The notes beneath the pieces are model-generated. The model worked only from the letters and a program-made list of their open reading frames with translations. It did no database searches and was not told where the DNA came from. Positions 42,743-50,271 of a stretch of 64,000 bases of DNA are shown one piece after another. This DNA is from Candidatus Iainarchaeum sp. (GTDB taxonomy: Archaea; Iainarchaeota; Iainarchaeia; Iainarchaeales; UBA10219). The position numbers were made by a program, and so were the translations under genes. Position 1 is the stretch's first letter. Every line of letters starts with the position of its first letter. The stretch lies in NCBI GenBank assembly GCA_018304425.1, contig JAGVWE010000003.1, positions 124,001-188,000 on the forward strand, read 5' to 3'.

Positions 42743-44116
42743 ATGGGGGAAACCAAAGCCATTGGCTTGCTGCTGGTCGTGTGCCTAGCGGCCTTGCTGG
42801 TCCCGTTCGCGCGGTTCGACCAATTCGTTTCCAGCGACTTGTGGGAAAGGCAACGGGTTTCCGCCGAGATACTGGAAAACGGTTTCGTCCCCGAAAAAAA
42901 CATGGCCTACTCGCCTTCGGCGCCGTTCCTCTACCCGCCCTCGTTTGACCTGCTGTTGTCGCTGGCGGTGGCGACGGGCGCAGACTACCTGTCAGCCGTG
43001 AAAGTGCTTTCGTTGGCCGTTGGAGTCTCGCTGGCGTTCTTTGCCTACCTGCTTTCCCGGCGGTTTTTCAGGCCCGAGATTGCCTTGTTGTCCGCGTTCT
43101 TCGTCTTCTTCATGCCGCGCGTGTTCCGGTTAAGCCTCCAGCCCATTCCGGAGACCCTGGGCCTGTTGTTGTTCGTGGTCACACTCTACTTTGCCTCCAC
43201 CAACCGGTTGAAGCTGGCCGGCTTGTTTGCTTCGGCGTTGATGTTCTACCACACGCGGTCCTTCTTCAACTTACTGCTGGTCAGCGGCATCCTGTTCCAC
43301 TCCCTGCACGGCGTGCAGGGACTCAAGAAGATGAAGTGGCTGCTGGCCTTGCCCCTGCTTTTTTCCCTGGCCTACTGGCTGGAGCGACTGCCTGCCGCGT
43401 TCAAGTCCACGCAGTTGCTGAACCCCTTTGTCTCCGAGTGGAGCCTCCTGCAAGTGCTGGGCCCCCAAGCCCTGCTGGCCGCCTTCTACCTGGTGTTCTG
43501 GTGGAAATACGCCCGCTACAAGCCCCTCATCCACTGGACCGGGGCCTTCGTCCTCTTGTACGTGGCGGCGCTGGGCACCGGCAACAAGACCCTGGCCTTC
43601 CGGGAACTGACTTACTTGTTTGTGCCGGTTGGCCTACTCTCCAGCGCCCTGGTATGGCGTTTACGGGCTTTAAAGGGCTTCATCGTGCCATTGGCCCTGC
43701 TTTTTTCGCTGGGCTACGCGTTTTACCTGAACTTTAACCCAGCCTATCCCCTCGAAAAAGAGGGCGTGCAAGCCCTTTCCATGGCTTCCCGACAAGGGTT
43801 TGGAGCCGTTTTAACCGATTTCGTGACCGGTTACGGGGTGCCAGGCATTGCCCACAAGAAAACCGTGATTGGCGCCTTCATGGAAAACCTACCGGACGCC
43901 AACCAGCGGCTCTTGGACGCCAAAGAATTCCTGTCCACTTCCAGCCCCGAAACCGCGGTGGCGCACATGAAAAAGTACCGGGCGGGAACGGCTTTCCTGG
44001 GCAGGCTGGCCGCCGAAAACCAGTGGGGCCTCGACACGGACTACACGAAATTCGATTCCCCTTCCTTCAACAAGGTGTACGACAACGCGTTCACGAAAGG
44101 CTACTCACTTACTTGA
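42743..44116 (+). CDS. GT-C-type membrane glycosyltransferase-like protein
   Basis: 457 residues from ATG MGETKAIGLL, 26 nt after an ATATTTAAAG TATA. The first exported loop has RFDQFVSSDLWERQRVSAEIL and the acidic/aromatic pattern of GT-C enzymes. About eleven helices follow, including FFMPRVFRLSLQPIPETLGLLL and a motif YHTRSFFNLLL. The last 80 residues are soluble (LLDAKEFLSTSSPETAVAHM). Such enzymes transfer sugars from lipid-linked donors. Substrate and exact family remain open. The stop overlaps the convergent gene by 12 bp. Confidence 0.65.
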   Translation: MGETKAIGLLLVVCLAALLVPFARFDQFVSSDLWERQRVSAEILENGFVPEKNMAYSPSAPFLYPPSFDLLLSLAVATGADYLSAVKVLSLAVGVSLAFFAYLLSRRFFRPEIALLSAFFVFFMPRVFRLSLQPIPETLGLLLFVVTLYFASTNRLKLAGLFASALMFYHTRSFFNLLLVSGILFHSLHGVQGLKKMKWLLALPLLFSLAYWLERLPAAFKSTQLLNPFVSEWSLLQVLGPQALLAAFYLVFWWKYARYKPLIHWTGAFVLLYVAALGTGNKTLAFRELTYLFVPVGLLSSALVWRLRALKGFIVPLALLFSLGYAFYLNFNPAYPLEKEGVQALSMASRQGFGAVLTDFVTGYGVPGIAHKKTVIGAFMENLPDANQRLLDAKEFLSTSSPETAVAHMKKYRAGTAFLGRLAAENQWGLDTDYTKFDSPSFNKVYDNAFTKGYSLT

Positions 44117-45457
44117 AGGCACGGGCTGCGCGGCCGGTGGCTGCTGGGGTTGTGCTCCGGAAACGGGTTGCGGTTTTTCCTGCACGGCTTCCTTGGAGGC
44201 GAAGACGGCCAGGCCATCGTTCAACAAAAACGAGTCCAGGGAACGCTGGTTGGCGTGCGTGATAATGGTTTGCATGACGGCCTCCTTTTCCGCCAAGAAC
44301 AACAGCACGTTCTTTTCCTTGCCCAAAACGAGGGCCACGATGCCTGAACCCTCGTGATCCAGCTCAATGCCGTTGACGGAAAGCGCGGGCTCCGTGGTCA
44401 AGCCGATGGCAGCCGCGTTCTCCCCCACCAGGTTCTTGGAACCGAAATCCGTGACAATGATTTGGTTGGCCGCGGCCGATGCCGGGCCCTGGCCCTGGCC
44501 CGGCGCCACGACATTGGCTTCCAAGCCCTTTCCGTCCAGCAGCCCCTTGAGGGCCAGCGCCACCCGCAGGAACTTCGGGGAATACACGATGTCCACGCGT
44601 CCCCTGAACAGGTAGGGGAAGTCCCTGAGCGAGGGCCGCTTGTTGGCGGAGACCAGCCACTGCGCGAGGTTGCTGGCGAACTGCTTGTTGCCGGCCGACT
44701 CGTTGAATTGGTCGCTCAAAAAGGTCTGGTCGCAGAGGGCAAGCACGCCCCCGTTCAAGGCGACCGGCGAAAACGAGGCCCGGGACTCGATGGCGGTTGA
44801 TTTCGTTCCCTTGGAGGAGAACACGATGCCTTTCTCGTTGGGCGCCACGCTGCACGCGATGTAAAAGGCGAGCTTCTTCACTCCCTTGAAGAGCGCGTTG
44901 CCCGCGAACTGGCTGAAGTACGGGTAGCGGAAGTTGCCGTCGTTTTCCCCGAAGTCATACAAGTAACCGGATTCGAAGAACAAGTCAAAGGCCGTGGCCA
45001 GGGAATTGGCTTGATGGCTTTTCTCGGGGTCCGCGATCAAAAGGATGCGGCCGCCCCGCGAAGCAAACCGCTGGACGACAACGATTTCCTGTTCCTGGAA
45101 CGCCTTGACCGACTGGATGGACACGAAGGCGCTGGCTTCCGCGAGCTTGTCCTCCAAGAGGTTCCCGTCCGCCACATACTCGACGCGGTAGCCCTTGGAG
45201 GCCAGGGAAGAAAAAAAGCCCGAGAAATTCCGTTCATCAAAGGCGTTGTCATGCGCCCGGTCCACCAAGACCATTCCGTCTCCTTGCGCGAACTTTTCCC
45301 TGAACTCCTGCACCGGGGCTTCCGGAACGGAAATGTCGAGGTTGTGGAGGACGGTCTTCGGCGGCACGTAAACGCCCCTATAGTACAAGAGGGCGTGGGC
45401 CGCCAAAACCAGCAAAACCAGGGCAACGAACAGTTTCACGTGCTTTTTTCCGTTCAT
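44105..45457 (-). CDS. DUF4350-like membrane-anchored protein
   Basis: 450 residues from ATG MNGKKHVKLF, two bases after the SppA stop. One N-terminal helix is followed by a first domain: GMVLVDRAHDNAFDERNF, LASKGYRVEYVADGNL, VVVQRFASRGGRILLIADPE. This is the DUF4350 pattern, a glutamine-amidotransferase-like fold. A second alpha/beta region and a Gln/Pro-rich tail (QPQQPPAAQPVP) complete it. It belongs with the two other membrane-anchored proteins of similar fold at 34547 and 36194. Confidence 0.68.
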   Translation of the reverse strand: MNGKKHVKLFVALVLLVLAAHALLYYRGVYVPPKTVLHNLDISVPEAPVQEFREKFAQGDGMVLVDRAHDNAFDERNFSGFFSSLASKGYRVEYVADGNLLEDKLAEASAFVSIQSVKAFQEQEIVVVQRFASRGGRILLIADPEKSHQANSLATAFDLFFESGYLYDFGENDGNFRYPYFSQFAGNALFKGVKKLAFYIACSVAPNEKGIVFSSKGTKSTAIESRASFSPVALNGGVLALCDQTFLSDQFNESAGNKQFASNLAQWLVSANKRPSLRDFPYLFRGRVDIVYSPKFLRVALALKGLLDGKGLEANVVAPGQGQGPASAAANQIIVTDFGSKNLVGENAAAIGLTTEPALSVNGIELDHEGSGIVALVLGKEKNVLLFLAEKEAVMQTIITHANQRSLDSFLLNDGLAVFASKEAVQEKPQPVSGAQPQQPPAAQPVPSSK

Positions 45458-45459
45458 GT

Positions 45460-46314
45460 TCAGCCCTCGTGCTCCACGTACAAGAAGTAATTGGCCGGAA
45501 CCGTGTTGGTCTTCGGGCTCAACTGGTTTTCGTCGACGAACAACACGACTTGCACGCCCTGCTTCTTCTTGCCCATCCACTCGCTTACATCCCTCACCCG
45601 GTAATGGACGATGCCGGCGAGTTCCGCCGCCTTTTCGAGGGCGCGAATCCCCGAGCCGATTTCGTCGACCAAGCCGTACTTCACGGCCTCCATGCCCTTG
45701 TAGACCTGGGCTTCGGCGATGACTTCCTTGGGCAGCTTAAGCCTTCCCTGCCGTTGTTCGACGACGGCGTTGAGGAAGCTCTCCTTTATCAACTCCACTT
45801 GCCGCGCGTAGTGCCGCTTGCCGGTCCGCTGGCCCTTGAAGGGCCCGGTGATGATCTTGTTTTCGCCGACTTCCTCGGGCTCGGGCAACGACGAAATCAC
45901 GCCCACGCCCCCGATGTCACTGGAAGGCTTGGCGACCACGTAGTTGGCGGCCACCGAGGCATAGTAGGCGCCGCTGGCCGCAATCTGCTCGACTTCCACC
46001 ACCACGGGCTTGGCCTTCCGCAACTCCAGGAGGCTCAGGTAGAGGTCCTCGGAGGCCGCCGCTTCGCCGCCCGGGCTGTTGACCCTGACCACCACGGCCT
46101 TGATTTCCGGGTTCTCCCGGGCAAACCGCACCTGCTCGGAAAAGTCTTCGGCGAACGCGGAATTGATTTCGGCCTTCAAGTCCAGGGTGCCAATCACGGG
46201 CTGGGGCACGAGGTAAGAGGCCAATACCAGGCCAAACGCCAGGGCCAAGGCCATGGTCAAAGGCAGTGAGTGCCTGCGCCAAAAGCGTTTAACGGGTTCC
46301 CAGCTGTTCTCCAT
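45460..46314 (-). CDS. sppA: SppA-like signal peptide peptidase, S49 family
   Basis: 284 residues with one N-terminal helix (LPLTMALALAFGLVLASYLV). S49 features are clear: VVVRVNSPGGEAAASEDLYLSL in parts, the catalytic serine in QIAASGAYYASVAANYVVA, and GVGVISSLPEPE. The lysine candidate is in ITGPFKGQRTGKRHY, and EGMEAVKYGLVDEIGS-type sequence follows (here KGMEAVKYGLVDEIGS). It cleaves remnant signal peptides or membrane proteins. It is coupled to the DUF4350-like gene. Confidence 0.88.
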   Translation of the reverse strand: MENSWEPVKRFWRRHSLPLTMALALAFGLVLASYLVPQPVIGTLDLKAEINSAFAEDFSEQVRFARENPEIKAVVVRVNSPGGEAAASEDLYLSLLELRKAKPVVVEVEQIAASGAYYASVAANYVVAKPSSDIGGVGVISSLPEPEEVGENKIITGPFKGQRTGKRHYARQVELIKESFLNAVVEQRQGRLKLPKEVIAEAQVYKGMEAVKYGLVDEIGSGIRALEKAAELAGIVHYRVRDVSEWMGKKKQGVQVVLFVDENQLSPKTNTVPANYFLYVEHEG

Positions 46315-46379
46315 ACCTTACCGCTCCCGCACTAAAATAGCCTGGATTGAGTTTAAAAGGGTTTCACACGAGAAATCTG

Positions 46380-46564
46380 GAAGCCCAGGCCAACGAAGAG
46401 AGGCCTACCGCCCCATTGAACCCTGCGGGTGAAATGGGGCACGTCCGCAAGTGCCAGTTGACCAGGGCAGTGTCCTGCAAGGCAGGACACGTTTCCCCGA
46501 AGACACAGTCTTCGGGGCCTCGTCCCCAAGGGGACAAGGTCGCAGGCCTTTTGTAAAAAGGCCT
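46380..46564 (+). ncRNA. hairpin-array RNA element A, upstream of tRNA-Val
   Basis: Six stem-loops lie in under 160 nt: CCCCATT/AATGGGG (46411-46439), GGCAC/GTGCC, GTGTCCTGC/GCAGGACAC (46470-46490), CCCCGAAGA/TCTTCGGGG (46495-46517), GTCCCC/GGGGAC (46522-46535) and AGGCCTTTT/AAAAGGCCT (46544-46564). The last ends one base before the tRNA. The fifth is enclosed by CCT/AGG across a C-A mismatch, exactly as in element B at 50.3 kb. A TATA (GTTTAAAAGG, about 46350) puts transcription near 46380. No gene fits here. It could be a separate RNA or a tRNA leader. Confidence 0.6.
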
Positions 46565-46565
46565 T

Positions 46566-46637
46566 GGGCGCGTGGTCTATCGGTATGACGTCGCCTTCAC
46601 ACGGCGGAGGTAGTCGGTTCAATTCCGGCCGCGCCCA
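46566..46637 (+). tRNA. tRNA-Val(CAC)
   Basis: Acceptor GGGCGCG/CGCGCCC, D-stem GTC/GAC, anticodon stem TCGCC/GGCGG, loop TTCACAC with anticodon CAC, T-stem GTCGG/CCGGC with loop TTCAATT, discriminator A. CCA is not encoded and there is no intron. It reads GUG valine codons. It directly follows hairpin-array element A, with which it may be co-transcribed. Confidence 0.92.
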
Positions 46638-46718
46638 TTTCTTCCCTTTTTTCCAAGTGCGTGGCCTGCGGTCGGCGAAGGCAAAAGGTTTTATGCACGC
46701 ACCCCCCACCAAGTATAT

Positions 46719-47183
46719 ATGAAGAAGGGAACGCCTGGATGGAATCCCCTGCAGAAGGGAAGGCGAACACCCAAGAGGAAACTGCGCCTGCTCGCGGCGA
46801 AGCGGCACGCGCCTCCCGCTGACGTAGTCGCGCGGATGTCCCCAGAGAAACAGTTGGCGTTCGCGGCCAGGGAACTACACATTTTCCACCAGGTGCCAAG
46901 GTTCCTGAGGGAAGCGATCTGCCGGCAGGTATTCGAGTACATGACGGATGAAGTGGCGCGGCTCAGCCGGGCGCGGATGCGGTTGGGCACGCGGCTGAGG
47001 CAGACCCGCGGGTCAGCCAAGGCAGTGGCACGCGCAAAAACCAAACTGGATGAATTGGATGCGGAAATCGGCTGGCTTGAAAAAATCCGGGATGAACCGT
47101 CCGAGCAATGGATAGAGGCCGAGAACTGGATCCGGGCGAAGCGCAGGGAACTCCTCAGGCAGGGCATCCTGAAAAAGGGGTAA
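46719..47183 (+). CDS. small Arg-rich orphan protein
   Basis: 154 residues: basic start (KKGTPGWNPLQKGRRTPKRK), then a helical body with RFLREAICRQVFEYMTDEVA and a coiled-coil-like AKTKLDELDAEIGWLEKIRD. AGGTTTTATGCAC about 30 nt upstream is the TATA, and the ATG is preceded directly by AAGTATAT. No signal peptide and no family recognised. Composition and promoter resemble the other Arg-rich orphans of the window. Confidence 0.52.
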   Translation: MKKGTPGWNPLQKGRRTPKRKLRLLAAKRHAPPADVVARMSPEKQLAFAARELHIFHQVPRFLREAICRQVFEYMTDEVARLSRARMRLGTRLRQTRGSAKAVARAKTKLDELDAEIGWLEKIRDEPSEQWIEAENWIRAKRRELLRQGILKKG

Positions 47184-47240
47184 GGCTGCCTGGGCCAGGC
47201 GAACCGTTTTAAGACCTTGGATGCAAGTGGAGTGGGAAAC

Positions 47241-47912
47241 ATGCTCGAATCCCTGCCAAGCCTTTCATTCGCCTTCCTGGCCCTCGCGTTGGGCTTCAAG
47301 CACAGCTATGACGCTGACCACATCGTGGCCGTTGCCAACCTCCTCCGAAAGTCGAAGTCGTTGCGGGAAGCCCTGGGCATGAGCGTCAGTTGGAGCCTGG
47401 GCCACATGCTCACGGCTTCCGGCATCACCGCGTTCCTCTACGTGTTCCGGGAATCCGTGCTCCGCTTGCTGCTCGAAAAATTCGAGTTGCTGGTGGCCGT
47501 GATGCTGATTGGCCTGGGCCTCTACAGCCTCTACGACTTGACGCGGTTCCACCGGCACGAGCACGAAGGCGAAAGCGGAAAGCACGCGCACCTCCACGTG
47601 CACGCGAAGAACGAGCAAGGCAGGCACCTGCACCAGCACATGTTCGGCATCGGCATCGTGCACGGCCTCGCCAGCAACGACGAACTCCTCATCCTCTTGA
47701 CGGCCTCGCTGGGCCTGAACTCCCTGGCCGGGATGCTGGCCGGAACCGCCTTGTTCAGCGTTGGAGTGGTTGCGGGCATGATGGTGTTTGCCGTGGTTTT
47801 CACGTACCCCTTGTTCCGCGCGCACTCCGACAAGCTCTACGCCGCGTTCACGGTGTTGGTAGCCCTGGCCAGCATAGCCTATGGCTGGTTGATGCTGCGC
47901 GGGCTGGCCTGA
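47241..47912 (+). CDS. nickel/cobalt transporter-like protein (NiCoT/RcnA superfamily)
   Basis: 223 residues, about six helices. The metal signature HSYDADHIVAVAN (HxxxxDH) is in the second helix. A His-rich cytoplasmic loop follows helix three (HRHEHEGESGKHAHLHVHA), and GIVHGLASNDELLIL lies near the fourth helix. It imports or exports Ni/Co or a related metal. The ATG MLESLPSL is chosen; earlier TTG and GTG codons precede the predicted transcription start. The next gene encodes an exported His/acidic propeller protein. Confidence 0.8.
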   Translation: MLESLPSLSFAFLALALGFKHSYDADHIVAVANLLRKSKSLREALGMSVSWSLGHMLTASGITAFLYVFRESVLRLLLEKFELLVAVMLIGLGLYSLYDLTRFHRHEHEGESGKHAHLHVHAKNEQGRHLHQHMFGIGIVHGLASNDELLILLTASLGLNSLAGMLAGTALFSVGVVAGMMVFAVVFTYPLFRAHSDKLYAAFTVLVALASIAYGWLMLRGLA

Positions 47913-47956
47913 ACCGGGCGGGCAAAACCTTAATAACCCGTTAAGCCAATAATCTG

Positions 47957-48043
47957 CTGAGGGGCGACCCGGAAAAGGCGGCGCTAATTTCAAGCTCCCC
48001 AAGATTGAAATGCCGCGCAATAAGAAGGGCACGCGCTCCTTAG
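47957..48043 (+). ncRNA. small structured RNA element, copy 1
   Basis: 87 nt closed by CTGAGGGGCG and CGCTCCTTAG (10 bp with two G-T pairs). An inner stem GCGGC/GCCGC encloses a hairpin TTTCAA/TTGAAA with loop GCTCCCCAAG(A). A TATA (CCTTAATAAC, about 47927) is centred 26 nt before the first base. A 22-nt block including the hairpin is identical to copy 2 at 49543-49628. The element could be a separate small RNA or the leader of the beta-propeller gene that starts 23 bp later. Confidence 0.65.
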
Positions 48044-48066
48044 CCACTTATTTGAGGCGCTCGGAC

Positions 48067-49140
48067 ATGAAGCTACCCCTTGCCACAGGCGTTTTGCTGC
48101 TTGTTTTGCTGCTGGGATGCACGAGCCCGCCAAAAACGGGGCCGGAGCGCGCGGTCTATGTCGCCAACGAAAAAGGCGCCAGTCTCTCGGTCGTTGATGC
48201 GGCAACCAACAAAGTCGTGGAAACGATTGCATTGGGCGGCCACCCGCACAACGTCAACGTGAGCGCCGACGGGAAATACTTCTTCGCCACCAACCACTCC
48301 GAAGACGAGGAAGAAGAAGCGGGGAAAAAGGAGGAAACAGAGCACGACGACCACCATGCCGGTGGCGAAAGCTTTGTCCGCATCCTGGACGCGCGAACGT
48401 TGCAACTCGTGAACTCGATTGCGCTGGAACAATTCGGCGCCCACGTCGTGCCAAGCCACGATGGCAGGAGCCTGTTCGCCTCTGACCAGGGCGCGGACTT
48501 CCTGGAAGTCCTTGACCTGGAGGAAGGCACCAGGCTGTCGCGCATCAAGACCGGGCATGGGCCGCACGGCTTCGTGGTGAGCCCGAACGACCAATTCGTT
48601 TACACGCCCAACGTGGCAAGCAACGACATAACGGTCATCGACGTTGCGGCGCAAGAAGCGATTGGGACCATTGTCCCGGAATACGGCGGACACGCCTGCG
48701 AAAAACCCGTGGCCATGGGCATTGACACAGGAGGCCGTTATGGTGTTGTTACTTGCGGCGGCAGCTTCGACGCCTACAAGATAGATTTCGCGGAAAAGAA
48801 AGCCGTAGGCCGCGTGGAGTTCAGGAAAGGGGAATACCCAGGCCCCATCCAAACACCCTTACACCCCGACGGAAAAACCCTCTACATCCCGGACATGCGG
48901 AACGGCGTGGTGCACAAGGTTGACTTCGAGTCCTTCAAGCTGTTGAAAGATATCCCTGTAGGAAAGGGCGCGCACGGCATCGCCTTCAGCGCCGACGGGA
49001 AAACGGCTTACATCACCCTGACCTGGGAGAACGCCCTGGCCGTCCTTGACCTGGCTACGGAGCAGGTCAGGGCCCGCATCCCGGTGGGCGAGGAACCCAA
49101 CGGCGTGGCCGTGCGGGGCGGAAAGAACCAGGGATGGTAG
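48067..49140 (+). CDS. YVTN beta-propeller lipoprotein with His/acidic insert
   Basis: 357 residues. The lipobox LLLLGC ends the signal helix. Repeats of the YVTN type follow: RAVYVANEKGASLSVVDAAT, GHPHNVNVSADGKYFFATN, FVYTPNVASNDITVIDVAAQ, KTLYIPDMRNGVVHKVDFES. Between blades one and two is a Glu/His insert (EDEEEEAGKKEETEHDDHHAGG, in part). The fold should be a seven-bladed propeller on the cell surface. The insert and the adjacent Ni/Co transporter suggest metal binding; that is inference. The ATG is 23 bp after the RNA element. Confidence 0.82.
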   Translation: MKLPLATGVLLLVLLLGCTSPPKTGPERAVYVANEKGASLSVVDAATNKVVETIALGGHPHNVNVSADGKYFFATNHSEDEEEEAGKKEETEHDDHHAGGESFVRILDARTLQLVNSIALEQFGAHVVPSHDGRSLFASDQGADFLEVLDLEEGTRLSRIKTGHGPHGFVVSPNDQFVYTPNVASNDITVIDVAAQEAIGTIVPEYGGHACEKPVAMGIDTGGRYGVVTCGGSFDAYKIDFAEKKAVGRVEFRKGEYPGPIQTPLHPDGKTLYIPDMRNGVVHKVDFESFKLLKDIPVGKGAHGIAFSADGKTAYITLTWENALAVLDLATEQVRARIPVGEEPNGVAVRGGKNQGW

Positions 49141-49142
49141 CG

Positions 49143-49481
49143 TCAAATGGATTGGACCGGGGGCGTTGTGCCGAAGAAGAAGGCAGCCGCTCCAACCAAA
49201 GCAAACAGGACTCCCATTCCCAGGAACACCCAGAAAAACAGGCTGCCGCCTCCAAGGAACGCCTCGACTGGTTGGGCTTCATATGGATTCCCTGGGTTGA
49301 CTTTTACCGCCAACGTTGAACCCGGTGAGTGTTCGTCCGCATAGCGTTGGGCGGCACCGTAATCGCCAGAACCGGGGGACGTGTAAGCGTTCGTGTATTC
49401 TTTTCCCTGATAAGTGAATTTGTATTTCAGGATGCTGCCCCACGCGATGCCGGTGTCCTTGACCCAGCCAAGCCAGCCCAA
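49143..49481 (-). pseudogene. DUF3592-like protein, N-terminally truncated
   Basis: 112 residues from a TTG; there is no ATG. It matches the C-terminal two thirds of the neighbour at 49713-50216: ILKYKFTYQGKEYTNAYTSP, GDYGAAQRYADEH and KVNPGNPYEAQP line up with the same parts there. The first helix and about 58 residues are missing. Homology stops about 10 bp from a duplicated promoter-plus-RNA segment. Probably a decayed paralog cut by that duplication, though a short working protein is not excluded. Confidence 0.6.
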
Positions 49482-49542
49482 GCCCCAGAAAGCCTTAATA
49501 AGCAGTTAGCGCCTATAATGTGATTGAAAGTGGTTGGAAAAA

Positions 49543-49628
49543 TAAGGAGCCACCTGGAAAAAGCGGTCCTCTTTCAAGCTCCCCAAGATTGAATCAAACC
49601 GCATAATAAGCAAGGCAACGGCTCCTTA
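49543..49628 (+). ncRNA. small structured RNA element, copy 2
   Basis: 86 nt closed by TAAGGAGCC and GGCTCCTTA (9 bp), with inner stem GCGGT/ACCGC and hairpin TTCAA/TTGAA, loop GCTCCCCAAGA. Against copy 1, the last outer pair changes G-C to C-G, one inner pair C-G to T-A, and two G-T pairs become A-T. A CCTATAATG TATA-like motif lies about 27 nt upstream. No plus-strand gene follows, so this copy should be a free small RNA. The rest of 49482-49712 has no gene. Confidence 0.65.
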
Positions 49629-49712
49629 CAATCCATTCGCCAGCTAGTTCTTCGAATACGGTTTCAAGGCAGCCAGCAGGCGACAAAAAAGGGGTTAACC
49701 TCCCTGCAGGGG

Positions 49713-50216
49713 TTAAAGGTTTTGGCCGGCAGCCGGGGCCACGCCCAGGAATAATACCGCTGCGCCAATCAAGGCAAACCCGATGCCCATGCCGAGGAAA
49801 ATCATCATAGCCAACCCCATTCCGCCCAGCAAGGCATCCGCGGGATGGGAGTCATAGGGGTCGGCCGGGTTGACTTTCACTTGAATCGGGGTTCCCGAAA
49901 GGTGCTCGTCCGTGTACCGCTGCGCGGCCCCATAGTCGCTGGAACTCGGTGAATTGAAAGCATTCGTGTAGTCTTTGCCCTCGAACGTGAAAGAATACTT
50001 GAGCGTGTTGCCCCAGGTGACGCTCGAGCCACTGCGCCCCGTGGAACGGTCCTCGAACACGCTGGACTCCACGACCCTGGCATCTATGGAAACCCAGGGC
50101 GTGGTCTGCTCCTTGTACAAGAAGTAACCGCCTAGGCCGGCAAAAACGAGGCCCACCACCAAGAAAAGGGCTCCAACCAGTTTCGGGTTATTGGTTTGAT
50201 ACGAATACAATTGCAT
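49713..50216 (-). CDS. DUF3592-like membrane protein
   Basis: 167 residues from ATG MQLYSYQTNN. A first helix (LVGALFLVVGLVFAGLGGYF) is followed by an exported beta-rich middle (WVSIDARVVESSVFEDRSTG, LKYSFTFEGKDYTNAF, DYGAAQRYTDEHLSG) and a final helix. This is the usual DUF3592 layout; function unknown. CCTTTAAATAGG about 30 nt upstream is its TATA and may also serve the divergent RNA element. A truncated paralog lies downstream. Confidence 0.75.
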   Translation of the reverse strand: MQLYSYQTNNPKLVGALFLVVGLVFAGLGGYFLYKEQTTPWVSIDARVVESSVFEDRSTGRSGSSVTWGNTLKYSFTFEGKDYTNAFNSPSSSDYGAAQRYTDEHLSGTPIQVKVNPADPYDSHPADALLGGMGLAMMIFLGMGIGFALIGAAVLFLGVAPAAGQNL

Positions 50217-50271
50217 GCAAGGCAATAGAAGACCATGGACCTATTTAAAGGTTCCTCCAATGGCAGCTGAG

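Noticed and set aside
46411-46564. Hairpin array as CRISPR
   Set aside because: No regular repeat length and no unique spacers; the hairpins differ in sequence.
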